Assembly: GCF_011045025.1 (NCBI RefSeq)
Contig: NZ_JAAKZX010000039.1
Span: 1 to 57,723 of the forward strand
Length of the DNA: 57,723 bases
Source of the DNA: Streptomyces ureilyticus
Lineage (GTDB): Bacteria > Actinomycetota > Actinomycetes > Streptomycetales > Streptomycetaceae
Direction of reading: 5' to 3'
Part shown: one piece after another, positions 33,515 to 42,342 of the stretch
Layout: each line of letters starts with the position of its first letter
How positions within the stretch are numbered: position 1 is the stretch's first letter
The notes under the pieces: generated by a model
Databases searched by the model: none
The model's input: the letters and a program-made list of their open reading frames with translations, nothing else
Told to the model about the DNA's origin: nothing
Made by a program: the position numbers and the translations under genes

Positions 33515-34786
33515 ATGCGGAAGATACTCGTCGTCGGAGCCGGCCAGTCCGGACTCCAGCTCGCCCTCGGACTCCAGTCGCACGGGTACGAGGTCACCCT
33601 GATGTCCAACCGGACGGCGGACGAGATCCGTACCGGCCGCGTCATGTCCACGCAGTGCATGTTCCACACGGCCCTGCAGCACGAGCGCGATCTCGAGCTG
33701 AACTTCTGGGAGTCCAAGGCCCCGAAGATCGAAGGACTCGGTGTCTCGGTCGCCGCCCCCGGCTCGCACGACCCGGGCCCCACCCAGCGGGCGATCGACT
33801 GGGTGGGCAGCCTCGACGGATACGCGCAGTCGGTCGACCAGCGCGTGAAGATGGCCGGCTGGATGGAGACGTTCGCGCAGCGCGGCGGCCAGCTGGTCGT
33901 CCACGGCGCGGCGGTCTCCGACCTCGACTACTTCTCCCGTACGTACGACCTGGTCCTGGTGTCGGCCGGCAAGGGCGAGCTGGTCTCCATGTTCGGCCGG
34001 GACGCGGCCCGCTCCCCGTACAGCGAGCCGCAGCGCGCCCTGGCCGTCTCGTACGTACACGGCCTCGGCCCGCGCCCCGAACACCCCGACTACGAAGCGG
34101 TCCGCTGCAACCTGGTCCCCGGCGTCGGCGAACTCTTCGTCATGCCCTGCGTCACCAACTCCGGCCGCGCCGACATCCTCTTCTTCGAGGGCATACCCGG
34201 CGGCCCGCTCGACGTCTTCCAGGGCGTCAAGGACCCGGCCGAACACCTCTCCCTGACCCTGGAACTCATGGAGAAGTTCGTGCCGTGGGAGTACGCGCGG
34301 GCCACCAAGGTCGAACTGACCGACGCGAACGGCACGCTGTCCGGCCGCTACGCCCCCACCGTCCGCAACCCCGTCGGCCGCCTCCCCGGCGGCGGACTGG
34401 TCCTGGGCGTCGCGGACGTCGTCGTGGCGAACGACCCGATCACCGGCCAGGGCTCCAACTCCGCCTCGAAATGCGCCGCTTCGTACCTGGACTCGATCCT
34501 CTCGCACGGTGATCAGCCCTTCGACGAGGCCTGGATGCGCCAGACCTTCGAGCGCTACTGGGACACCGCCCAGTACGTCACCAAGTGGACCAACGCGATG
34601 CTCGGCGCCCCGCCGGAGCACGTCCTGAACCTGATCGGCGCGGCAGGCCAGCTCCCACCGGTCGCCGACCGCTTCGCCAACGGCTTCAACGACCCGGCGG
34701 ACTTCGAGCACTTCTTCTACGAGCCGGAGAAGACCGAGGCTTATCTGGCGTCGGTGGCGGGCGAGGCGGAGGCTTCGGCCTCGTAG
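33515..34786 (+). CDS. Styrene/indole monooxygenase-family FAD oxygenase
   Basis: 423 aa. N-terminal FAD-binding MRKILVVGAGQSGLQLALGL, the family's TADEIRTGRV and MSTQCMFHTALQ segment, and GLVLGVADVVVANDPITGQGSNSASK near residue 310 (the flavin-binding GD-like box is AND here). Acts as a reduced-flavin-dependent epoxidase or hydroxylase with a separate reductase, which is not in the window. The 47 bp before ATG 33515 contain a 12-bp direct repeat (CAGTAGTTCCAG) and an AGGAGA site. Same orientation as the conservon, possibly one transcript. Its last 46 bp overlap the convergent NlpC/P60 gene. Confidence 0.88.
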   Translation: MRKILVVGAGQSGLQLALGLQSHGYEVTLMSNRTADEIRTGRVMSTQCMFHTALQHERDLELNFWESKAPKIEGLGVSVAAPGSHDPGPTQRAIDWVGSLDGYAQSVDQRVKMAGWMETFAQRGGQLVVHGAAVSDLDYFSRTYDLVLVSAGKGELVSMFGRDAARSPYSEPQRALAVSYVHGLGPRPEHPDYEAVRCNLVPGVGELFVMPCVTNSGRADILFFEGIPGGPLDVFQGVKDPAEHLSLTLELMEKFVPWEYARATKVELTDANGTLSGRYAPTVRNPVGRLPGGGLVLGVADVVVANDPITGQGSNSASKCAASYLDSILSHGDQPFDEAWMRQTFERYWDTAQYVTKWTNAMLGAPPEHVLNLIGAAGQLPPVADRFANGFNDPADFEHFFYEPEKTEAYLASVAGEAEASAS

Positions 34787-35901
34787 CTCTCGCCCTCGTA
34801 TCCCTCGTCCGATCCGTCCCTCGCGCCCGGAGGGAGCTTCGGTGGCGTGTACTGCCGTACGGGCTCCCCGGCCGGGTCCGGGCGGACCGCGCCGAGGGCG
34901 GGGTTGGCCGCGAGCGGTGAGACCTTGACCTTCGCGCCGGGCCGGGCGTGGATGACCATGCCGTTGCCGAGATAGAGGGCGACGTGGGTGGCCTCGGGGA
35001 AGTAGACGACGAGGTCCCCGGGTCGCAGTTCGCTCAGCGGCACCCTGTCGAGCCGTTCCCACTGCTCCTGGCTGGTACGCGGGATGGGCTGCCCCGCGTA
35101 CTCCCAGGCCTCGGACGTCAGCCCCGAGCCGTCGTACGTGTCCGGCCCCTCGGCGCCCGACTCGTACGGCTTGCCGATCTGCTCCACGGCGTACCGCAGC
35201 GCCGCTTCGCCCTGCCGCGAGGGCGGGCGCGCGCTGCTGCCGAGCGCACCGGAAGTCACGAGTTCCTCCTGCGCCTCCGCCTCCGAGGCTTTCTCCAGCT
35301 CGGCGAGTTCGGCGAGCTGGTCCGCGCTGAGGGAGGCGAGCAGTTCCTCGACGTCCTCGAGGCGCGTCCGTACGGTGTCACGGTTCTTCTTCTGCCGTTC
35401 GGCGAGGGCGAGTTGGCCGTCGAGGGCCTTGCGGGCGGTTCGGGCGAGTTTGTCCGTCCTCTTCTCGCTGCCGGTCAGCCGGTTCACCGTCACGGCCCGG
35501 CGCTTGGAGACCTGCCGGATCACATGCGCCTGGTCGAGGGCGTGCTGCGGGTCGCGGGCGAGGAGCAGGCGTACGTACGGGGAGATCTCGGTGCTGCTCT
35601 GGTACTGCTGCCGGGCGAGCCGTGCGGCGGCGCTGCGGCTGTCGTGCAGGGTGAGCCGGGCCCTGGCGAGCCGCCGGTTCAGCTTCCCGACCTCGGCGCG
35701 TTGCTTGTTCAGCTTCTCCTCGGTGGCGTTGTAGGTCTCGGTGGCCTGCTCGGCTTGCCGGTAGAGGCGCTGAAGGTCTGTCAGCAGTTCGGCTACGGGC
35801 CGTTCGCCGGGCTCCGCGGCGGCTCCTGTGGGTGCGGGCGAGAGAGCTGTGCCGGCCGCGATCGCCGCCGTACAGACCAGACGCAGAAGCCTTCCTGACA
35901 C
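34741..35901 (-). CDS. Secreted NlpC/P60-type protein lacking the catalytic cysteine
   Basis: 386 aa. Signal peptide (RLLRLVCTAAIAAGTALS, cleavage after ...GAAA), a coiled-coil region (about residues 45-210), then an NlpC/P60 domain. The motif normally D-C-S-G-L reads YDGSGLTSEAW, so the catalytic Cys is Gly258 (codon GGC at 35130-35128). The preceding PY-V-WGG box is PYESGAEGP. The His region ATHVALYLG and IHARPG remains. So it is probably a peptidoglycan-binding pseudoenzyme. GTG 35901 has GGAGG 8 bp upstream. Acidic Gly/Glu/Tyr tail. Confidence 0.85.
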   Translation of the reverse strand: MSGRLLRLVCTAAIAAGTALSPAPTGAAAEPGERPVAELLTDLQRLYRQAEQATETYNATEEKLNKQRAEVGKLNRRLARARLTLHDSRSAAARLARQQYQSSTEISPYVRLLLARDPQHALDQAHVIRQVSKRRAVTVNRLTGSEKRTDKLARTARKALDGQLALAERQKKNRDTVRTRLEDVEELLASLSADQLAELAELEKASEAEAQEELVTSGALGSSARPPSRQGEAALRYAVEQIGKPYESGAEGPDTYDGSGLTSEAWEYAGQPIPRTSQEQWERLDRVPLSELRPGDLVVYFPEATHVALYLGNGMVIHARPGAKVKVSPLAANPALGAVRPDPAGEPVRQYTPPKLPPGARDGSDEGYEGESYEAEASASPATDAR

Positions 35902-36002
35902 GTCATCACCTCCGGTACGGGGTGGCCCCTCCACCTCGTACCGCGAGCATCAGACGGCTGCGTCGCGCTCGCGCGGGCAGTGGTCGGTTCGGCTCAAGGC
36001 GG

Positions 36003-36317
36003 TCACTCGTGGGCGTCGTCGGGCTTCGCGCCCGGCGTGGCGCCTGGCTTGGTCTCCGGCTTGGACCACGGCCATTTGAGCTTGCCGCCCTTGTCGCCCT
36101 CGGGATCGAACTCGTACTTCCACCCCGGGTGGAGGGCGAGCTTTCGGCCCTGCGCCGCCGGAACGCGCCGGTAGACGAGAACGGTCGGCGGACCGCCCGC
36201 CGAGTCCGGGACCGGAACCCGGTACACCTTCGGCGGGTGCCCGGTCATGCCGAGCAGTACCGGAAGTACGCGGCCGTCGAGCGGGCCGCCCACGAAGGGA
36301 GTGTTTTCGCTCTTCAC
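36003..36317 (-). CDS. Small conserved protein of unknown function
   Basis: 104 aa. A (GTG)KSENTPFVGGPLDGRVLPVLLGMTGHPPKVYRVPVP start, then a VLVYRRVPAAQGRKLALHPGWKYEFDPEG middle and a Lys/Pro tail. Similar short beta-rich proteins with a GGPLDG motif occur in actinomycetes without assigned function. GTG 36317 overlaps the TetR gene stop (GTGA), showing coupling, so it is likely co-regulated with or works beside the regulator. Confidence 0.8.
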   Translation of the reverse strand: MKSENTPFVGGPLDGRVLPVLLGMTGHPPKVYRVPVPDSAGGPPTVLVYRRVPAAQGRKLALHPGWKYEFDPEGDKGGKLKWPWSKPETKPGATPGAKPDDAHE

Positions 36318-37039
36318 GGGTCCAGTCTCACAAACGGGGCGTCGCCGATCACGGGAAGCACCCGGTGGACCAGCTCGCCGAGCGGTCCCTCGGCGCTCTC
36401 CATCGCGAGTGCGGCCCGTACGACGCCGGCGGTCTGCGGGTCGCGTCCGGCGGTCGCCACGAGACAGGCCACGAACTGCTCGACCAGCCAGTCGCGCAAC
36501 TCGTCCAGCGGCGGTTCCTTCTCCTCGTCCAACCAGATGAGGGAGGCGGCCTCGACGGCGGTGATCCACATCCGCACGGTCATCCGGAGCCGTGGCCCCG
36601 GTTCCTTCACGTCCAGGTGACTCAGGATGTGCTCGGCGGCGGCGCGGCGGACTCCGTCCACGATGGCGGTCGTCCGGGACGTCTCGATGACGCTCCCGCC
36701 CTGGAGGAGGGCGCTGAATCCCGCGTCGTGCTCGTCCACGAAGGCGAGGTAGCGGTCGAGCGCGCTCGCCAGTCTCTTCGTCAGCGCCCCCTCCGGGGGC
36801 TCGGCGAAGCAGTGCTCCAGCTCTTCGGCGGCGGATCGCAGGGCCGCCTCGTACAACTGCGGCTTCCCGCCGGGGAAGTACCGGTACACGAGCGGCCGCG
36901 ACACCCCCGCGGCCTCCGCCACATCATCGAGGGAAACGTCCTCAGGGACCTGCCGGGCAAAGAGCTCCAACGCCGCGTTCAGCAGCTGGCCGCGCCGCTG
37001 TTCGACGGTGAGCCGCCGGTATGTGCGGGCGGTGGTCAT
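36314..37039 (-). CDS. TetR-family transcriptional regulator
   Basis: 241 aa. HTH: LLNAALELFARQVPEDVSLDDVAEAAGVSRPLVYRYFPGGKPQLYEAAL. The C-terminal ligand domain is longer than average. ATG 37039 is the third start of three near candidates. It is downstream of the AurF-like gene on the same strand (158 bp) and coupled to the small protein gene. It may control the diiron genes or itself; no perfect TetR operator is seen in the 37040-37197 gap. Confidence 0.93.
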   Translation of the reverse strand: MTTARTYRRLTVEQRRGQLLNAALELFARQVPEDVSLDDVAEAAGVSRPLVYRYFPGGKPQLYEAALRSAAEELEHCFAEPPEGALTKRLASALDRYLAFVDEHDAGFSALLQGGSVIETSRTTAIVDGVRRAAAEHILSHLDVKEPGPRLRMTVRMWITAVEAASLIWLDEEKEPPLDELRDWLVEQFVACLVATAGRDPQTAGVVRAALAMESAEGPLGELVHRVLPVIGDAPFVRLDP

Positions 37040-37071
37040 ATCGGTCAGGGTAGCCGGTTGCCTCCGGCGGT

Positions 37072-37192
37072 TGAGCAGGGTGGGTTCGTTGTCGGGCGCG
37101 GGTTCGTTGTGGCTGGTCGCGCATCCCCGCGGGGTGCCTCCGGCGGTTGGGCGGGTGCGGCGCCGTCGTGGCTTGTCGCGCCGTTCACCGCG
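37072..37192. repeat. Intergenic repeat-family member (copy 2, inverse orientation)
   Basis: GGGTGGGTTCGTTGTCGG here is identical to 10098-10115, and GTGGCTGGTCGCGC is the inverse of the GCGACCAGCCAC block of copies 1 and 4. A block GGTGCCTCCGGCGGTTG occurs as a near-duplicate (about 37057-37074 without GGT and 37134-37150). The hairpin core is missing. Confidence 0.55.
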
Positions 37193-37197
37193 CCGCG

Positions 37198-38136
37198 TCA
37201 CGCCAGCAAGCCCGACGACCTCCACAAGCGCCGCCCCGCCCCCCGCAACACCCCGATGTCGTCGAGGAAGTCCGTCAACCGCTTGGCTCCGGTCTGCATG
37301 ACCTCGCGGCGGTGTGCGCTGGCCCGGACCTGGGCCAGCGCCTCGTGGCGGTCGAGCCCGGCGTTGGTGTAGACGTCGGGGTTGATGAACGCGACGGAGA
37401 AGACGCGGGCGAACTCCCCGGAGGAGATGCGGGTGAACTCCTGGGACCAGCGCGGCGCGGTCACCATCTGGCGACGGAGTTCTTCGCGGGCGTAGCGGAC
37501 GTGGCGGGACTCCTCGACGACGTGGATCCGGGTGACGCCGCGGATCAGGGGCTGGACGCGTTCGTCGGGGAACGTCAGGCGCTGCATCCAGTCGAGGACC
37601 TCCTCGCCGAGCAGCGTCGCCGTGAAGGAACCCGGGGTGGTGGAGATCGTCTTGAAGAGGCGCCCGAGGTTCTGGTGGAGGCGGCTCACCGGGTAGTACG
37701 GGGTGTCGCCCCGGCTGATGAGACGGGCGAACATCTTCGAGTGACGGCACTCGTCCTCGATCTCGGTCAGCGCGTAGCGCACGTGCGCACTCGTCGCCGC
37801 CTTGTCGTAGATGTGCCGTACGAGCAGCTGCATCAGGATGATCTCGAACCAGATCCCCAGCGAGGCCAGCGCCGCGGCCTCGTGCCGGGAGAGGAGTATC
37901 CGCTGCTCCTGGGACATCCGCTGCCACATCGGCGTGCCGTACAGCGACACCAGTTCCGGCGGCCAGAACCACTTGCCGTCCTCGAAGGGCGCGTCCCAGT
38001 CCAGCTCCTTGTCAGGGTCGAAGGAGTGTTTCGCGGACGCGTCGAGCAGCCGCGCGGCCACCTGTTCCCGGTCCTTGAGCATGCCGAGCGCATCGCGCAC
38101 ACCTTCGAGCGCGTCGGCTTCCGTCAGGGTCGTCAT
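37198..38136 (-). CDS. AurF-like diiron N-oxygenase family protein
   Basis: 312 aa. Diiron ligands typical of p-aminobenzoate N-oxygenase AurF: Glu in an early EAAALASLGIWFE, ExxH in EIEDECRHSKM, Glu in LLGEEVLD, and RIHVVEESRHVRY giving the H-x3-E-x2-H pattern, in which the extra His is peculiar to AurF/CmlI enzymes. Such enzymes oxidise aryl amines to nitro groups; the substrate here is unknown. Divergent from another diiron gene (143 bp apart). Confidence 0.85.
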   Translation of the reverse strand: MTTLTEADALEGVRDALGMLKDREQVAARLLDASAKHSFDPDKELDWDAPFEDGKWFWPPELVSLYGTPMWQRMSQEQRILLSRHEAAALASLGIWFEIILMQLLVRHIYDKAATSAHVRYALTEIEDECRHSKMFARLISRGDTPYYPVSRLHQNLGRLFKTISTTPGSFTATLLGEEVLDWMQRLTFPDERVQPLIRGVTRIHVVEESRHVRYAREELRRQMVTAPRWSQEFTRISSGEFARVFSVAFINPDVYTNAGLDRHEALAQVRASAHRREVMQTGAKRLTDFLDDIGVLRGAGRRLWRSSGLLA

Positions 38137-38279
38137 GGCCGAGCCACCTCTTCGAAGATCCGGACAGGTCAAGAGAGTTACCGGTGGTCAACGCTTATGA
38201 GACCGCCTGTCAGCAAGCGCGTCAATCCCTTGCGTGAGACTTGTTGACACTTCGTCTAGCACGCGGGAGCCTGCGCACC
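38137..38279. promoter_or_regulatory. Divergent promoter region of the two diiron genes
   Basis: For the rightward gene, TTGACA at 38244-38249 lies 30 bp from the ATG, which would place transcription start close to the ATG (little or no leader), though a matching -10 is weak. For the leftward gene, TTGACG and TCATAA on the minus strand (about 38226-38197) are a loose -35/-10. No perfect operator. Confidence 0.4.
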
Positions 38280-39386
38280 ATGCCGACGTATGACCTCTAT
38301 GCCCAGGACCCGGGAGACCCCCTCTGGCAGGTGCCCGCGAGCGGTGCGGCACGGTTCAGCTGGGAGTACGACGACGGACGGGACCGGCTGCTCGCCCTGT
38401 ACCAGAAGGGCAAGGACAAGCAGTGGGACGGACAGCGGCGTATCGAGTGGGACCTGGAGGTTGACCCGTACGACCCGCTCGGTATCCCCGACGAGTCACT
38501 CACCCTCTACGGCACCCGGCACTGGGCGAAGATGACGGAACGGGACAAGGGCGAGCTGCGCAAGCATTACGCCTCCTGGCAGTTCAGCCAGTTTCTGCAC
38601 GGCGAGCAGGGCGCGATGGTCTGTGCGGCCCGGATCGTCGAGTCCGTGCCCGACCTGGACGCCAAGTTCTACTCCGCGACCCAGACGATGGACGAGGCCC
38701 GGCACGCGGAGATCTACGGACGCTTCCTGCACGAGAAGATCGGGCTCGTCTACCCGGTCAACGACAACCTCCAGTCCCTGCTCGGCGACACCCTGCGCGA
38801 CTCGCGCTGGGACATGCCGTACCTCGGAATGCAGGTTCTGATCGAGGGCCTCGCTCTGGCCGCCTTCGGCATGATCAGGGACACGACCGACAAGCCGCTG
38901 CCGCGGCAGATCCTCGCGTACGTCATGCAGGACGAGGCCCGTCACGTGGCCTTCGGCCGTATGGCGCTGCGCGACTACTACAAGCAGCTCTCCGACGCCG
39001 AACTGCGCGAACGCGAGGAGTTCGTCATCGAGGGCTGCTACCTGATGCGCGACCGGCTGCGCGGTGTCGAGGTCCTGGAGCACTTCGGCATCCCCAAGGC
39101 GGAGGCCGAGGAGTACAGCGAGCAGTCCGAATTCCTCGCCCTGTTCCGCCAGTTGCTCTTCAGTCGCATCGTCCCCTGCGTCAAGGACATCGGCCTGTGG
39201 GGCAAGCGACTCCAGCAGGCGTACGTCGACATGGGCGTCTTCGAGATGGGCAACTCCAACCTGGACCAGCTGATGGCCCAGGACGAGGAGATCGCGGAGA
39301 AGCTGGACGCGGAGCGCTTCGCGGTGGAGGAGAGGGAGCGGGTGGCGGAGGTGGAGGGGGCGATCGAGGCGGGGGCGGAGGGCTGA
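38280..39386 (+). CDS. Ferritin-like diiron oxygenase/oxidase
   Basis: 368 aa. Four-helix diiron pattern: Glu in FLHGEQGAMV, ExxH in TMDEARHAEIYG, Glu in QVLIEGLALAAFG, ExxH in MQDEARHVAFGRM. The two DEARH motifs make it a class-I ribonucleotide-reductase-like or ferritin-like oxidase rather than a storage ferritin. Glu-rich helical tail. ATG 38280 follows CTGCGCACC with no good ribosome site; a leaderless start is possible. Divergent from the AurF-like gene, suggesting a joint oxidation pathway (inference). Confidence 0.85.
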   Translation: MPTYDLYAQDPGDPLWQVPASGAARFSWEYDDGRDRLLALYQKGKDKQWDGQRRIEWDLEVDPYDPLGIPDESLTLYGTRHWAKMTERDKGELRKHYASWQFSQFLHGEQGAMVCAARIVESVPDLDAKFYSATQTMDEARHAEIYGRFLHEKIGLVYPVNDNLQSLLGDTLRDSRWDMPYLGMQVLIEGLALAAFGMIRDTTDKPLPRQILAYVMQDEARHVAFGRMALRDYYKQLSDAELREREEFVIEGCYLMRDRLRGVEVLEHFGIPKAEAEEYSEQSEFLALFRQLLFSRIVPCVKDIGLWGKRLQQAYVDMGVFEMGNSNLDQLMAQDEEIAEKLDAERFAVEERERVAEVEGAIEAGAEG

Positions 39387-39494
39387 CGTGAGACGTCAAC
39401 GGCGCGTCCGATGATCACTCGGTGGGGCGGCGAATCGCTGTTCGTCCTGGATACGCTGACTGCGTCAGGCAGACTCCGTCCCATGGGAGCGATC

Positions 39495-40094
39495 ATGAGC
39501 GCCGCACACGAGTACGAGGTGGACGAAGGCTACGACTGGCCTCGTCCGCCGGTTGGCGGCTGGACAGCAGACGACCTTGACCAGCTCCCGAACCTGCCTC
39601 CGCACACGGAGCTGATCGACGGGAGTCTTGTCCTCGTGAGTCCGCAGACCGAGTTTCACATGCGTACCCTGCGTCTGCTGGAGAACAGCCTGCTCGAGCA
39701 GGTGCCGGACGAGTTCGACGTCTTCCGTGAGTTCACGGTCAAGCTTGACAAGCGCAACCGCCCGGAGCCTGATGTGCTCGTGGTCCGAGCCGGCGCGGAC
39801 CTGGGACCCAAGCGGACGCGGCTTCACCCGGACGACGTCATCCTCGCTGTCGAGATCGTCTCGGAGGACTCTGAGGAACGCGACCGTAAGGTCAAGCCCC
39901 GCAAGTACGCGGACGCGGGGATCGTCCACTACTGGCGTGTGGAGGAGAACGATGGCCTCCCTGTGGCTTACGTCTATGAGCTCGATCCCGCCACGAGCTC
40001 ATACGTGCCCACGGGCATCTTTCACAACAGGCTGACAGTGGGCGAGCCGTTCCCCACCACCATCGACCTCACCGCGATCAACCGCCGTCGCTAG
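39495..40094 (+). CDS. Uma2-family (DUF820) restriction-endonuclease-fold protein
   Basis: 199 aa. The PD-(D/E)XK-type core is visible: ELIDGSLVLVSPQ, RPEPDVLVVR, VILAVEIVSEDSEERDRKVKPRKYADAGI with the catalytic EIVS and K, and HYWRVEE. Uma2 proteins are very abundant in streptomycetes and cyanobacteria; function is unproven though the nuclease fold is intact. ATG 39495 has GGGAG 5 bp upstream; the 39483 ATG is less good. No mobile-element neighbours. Confidence 0.9.
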   Translation: MSAAHEYEVDEGYDWPRPPVGGWTADDLDQLPNLPPHTELIDGSLVLVSPQTEFHMRTLRLLENSLLEQVPDEFDVFREFTVKLDKRNRPEPDVLVVRAGADLGPKRTRLHPDDVILAVEIVSEDSEERDRKVKPRKYADAGIVHYWRVEENDGLPVAYVYELDPATSSYVPTGIFHNRLTVGEPFPTTIDLTAINRRR

Positions 40095-40262
40095 ACCGAG
40101 CAGCCCAGCCCCTCGGGGAGGCCGTGCCGCCGAGGGCCGCGCGTCCCGTCCCCTTACCTCCGCTTCTCACAACTGCCGCTGGCGCAGGGTGAGTTCCTGT
40201 GCACCGATGTCTTACGGGTGGGAAACCGCCGCCTCACCGGCCCGTCCGTAGCCTCGCGGGGC

Positions 40263-42224
40263 ATGACGGGGAACGTGCTGACCAAACTTCCCACCCTTCC
40301 TGCCCTTCCCGGCTGGAACTCCATCCGTGGGCGCATGGCCATCGTGCTGGCCGTGCCGACCTGCCTGCTGCTCGTGCTGACGGGGCTGGGCGTCGCCGAC
40401 CGCGCCGCCGACTGGTCCGCCGCTCAAGGGACCGAGGCGCAGGTGGGCGTGCTGCTGCGGGTGCAGGATCTGGTACGGGAACTGCAACGCGAACGCGGGC
40501 TCACCAACGGGCTGTTGGGCGGTGCCGAGGAGTACCGGGACGACGTACGGAACCAGCGGGACCGTACCGACGACGCCTCCGCCGCACTGCGAGCGGTGCT
40601 CTCGGAGGAGAGCGGTGATCTGCCGGGCGCCGCCGCCTCCGCCCTCGACGATGCCCAGGTACCCCTCGTCGATCTCGCCGCGACCCGTGCCGAGGTCGAC
40701 GGCGGTACCGCCGACCGGGCCGGCACCCTGACCTACTACACCAAGGCCGTCACCGCCCTCATCGACGCCGAGTCCGCGGGCGCGGCCCACGGCGAGCGCC
40801 GTATCACCGAGGGCGTCCAGGCCTTGCAGGCCCTGGCCCGCGCCACCGAGGCCGTGGCCCTCGAACGCGGCTCCCTCAACGGGGTGTTCGCGGCCGGGCG
40901 CTTCCGCGGCGGCGAGTACCTCGACTTCACCGAGATCCGCGCCACCCGCCTCGCCGCGCTCGGCCAGTTCCGCCAACTCGCCACGCCTGCCCAGCAGTCC
41001 GGCCTCGACGCGGCCTTCAAGACGGCCGCCGCCCGGCGCGTCGGCGGCTACGAGACGCAGGCCGAGCAAGGCGCCGACGGTTCACGGCTGGACGTCGCCC
41101 CGGCCCGCTGGTGGCGGGACATGACGACCCTCGTCGACGATCTGCACCAGGTGCAGCGCACGGTCGGCGACGACGTACGTGCCGACGCCGACGACAGCGG
41201 CGCCGCCGCCACCCTCGAACTCGGCGGCTTCCTCGGCCTGGGCGCGTTGATCGTCGCCGTGGCCACCGCGCTCGCCGTCATCTCCGCGCGCTCCATCACC
41301 CGTCCCCTCGGCGCCCTCGCCGACGAGGCCGACGCGGTCGCGGGCACCCGGCTGCCGACCGCCGTCAAACGCATCCAGGAGGCTGACCTGGACACGCCCC
41401 GCCCCGGCGACCCGAACACATCACGGCCGTCCCAACTCCCGGGCACCGCACGGGAGATCACCCGACTGGCCGCCGCCCTGCGCAATGTCGAGCACACCGC
41501 TGTGAGCCTCGCCGCCGAACAGGCCGTCCTGCGCCGCAACAGCACCGAGTCCCTGGCCAGCCTCGGCCGCCGCAACCAGACGCTGCTCAGGCGCCAGCTC
41601 GGCCTGATCACCACCCTGGAGAGCCAGGAACTCGACCCGGACGCCCTCGCCGAACTCTTCGAGCTCGACCACCTGGCCACGCGCATGCGCCGCAACGCCG
41701 AGTCCCTGCTCGTCCTCGCCGGCGAGGAGGCTCCCGCCCGGTCCTTGCCGGGCATGGTCACCGTCGCCGAGGTCGTGCAGTCGGCCGTCTCGGAGGTCGA
41801 GCAGTACCGCCGGGTGGCGGCCGTCGACGTCGGGGCCTGCCGCATCCGCGGCCATGCCGTCGCCGAGCTGTCCCATCTGCTGGCCGAACTCGTCGAGAAC
41901 GCCCTGATGTTCAGCCCGCCCCACCAGCAGGTCGAGGTCTACGGCTGGCGGGACGGCGCCGAGTACTGCCTGGCGATCGTCGACCGCGGCATCGGCATGA
42001 CCCGGGAACGCATGGCCGAGGCCAACGCCCTGCTGTCCGGCAGCGGTTCCTTCCTCACAGCACCCACGCGCTTCCTCGGCCACCATGTGGTGGGTGCGCT
42101 CGCCTCCCGCCTCGGCGCTCATGTGGAGCTGCGTCCCACCGCCGGTTCGGGTATCACGGCGTACGTGGCCCTGCCTGCCGCGCTCGTACGGGAGCCTTCG
42201 TCAACGGCCGTGGTGAGCGGCTGA
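40263..42224 (+). CDS. Orphan CvnA-like nitrate/nitrite-sensing-domain histidine kinase
   Basis: 653 aa. Membrane helix (about 25-45), an extracellular NIT-type helical sensor (LVRELQRERGLTNGLL, then ALERGSLNGVF), second helix (about 320-340), then the Cvn-type FELDHLATRMRRNAESLLVLAG and an ATPase with N box AELVENALMFSPP and G1 DRGIGM. The G2 box, usually GLGL, is degraded to FLGHHVVGALASRLG. Unlike the cluster at 28.5-33.5 kb it has no CvnB/C/D genes beside it, so it must act alone or with distant partners. Confidence 0.88.
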   Translation: MTGNVLTKLPTLPALPGWNSIRGRMAIVLAVPTCLLLVLTGLGVADRAADWSAAQGTEAQVGVLLRVQDLVRELQRERGLTNGLLGGAEEYRDDVRNQRDRTDDASAALRAVLSEESGDLPGAAASALDDAQVPLVDLAATRAEVDGGTADRAGTLTYYTKAVTALIDAESAGAAHGERRITEGVQALQALARATEAVALERGSLNGVFAAGRFRGGEYLDFTEIRATRLAALGQFRQLATPAQQSGLDAAFKTAAARRVGGYETQAEQGADGSRLDVAPARWWRDMTTLVDDLHQVQRTVGDDVRADADDSGAAATLELGGFLGLGALIVAVATALAVISARSITRPLGALADEADAVAGTRLPTAVKRIQEADLDTPRPGDPNTSRPSQLPGTAREITRLAAALRNVEHTAVSLAAEQAVLRRNSTESLASLGRRNQTLLRRQLGLITTLESQELDPDALAELFELDHLATRMRRNAESLLVLAGEEAPARSLPGMVTVAEVVQSAVSEVEQYRRVAAVDVGACRIRGHAVAELSHLLAELVENALMFSPPHQQVEVYGWRDGAEYCLAIVDRGIGMTRERMAEANALLSGSGSFLTAPTRFLGHHVVGALASRLGAHVELRPTAGSGITAYVALPAALVREPSSTAVVSG

Positions 42225-42342
42225 GCCGAGCACCGCCGTCCAGCCGGGGTAACTGTTGGTGACTGAGCGCCACGCTATGCGTCGGCCTTTGGGGGGTCGC
42301 CTCACCTGCTGCGCCATCGGGGTGAGCTCCGGTCTCCGCTGA

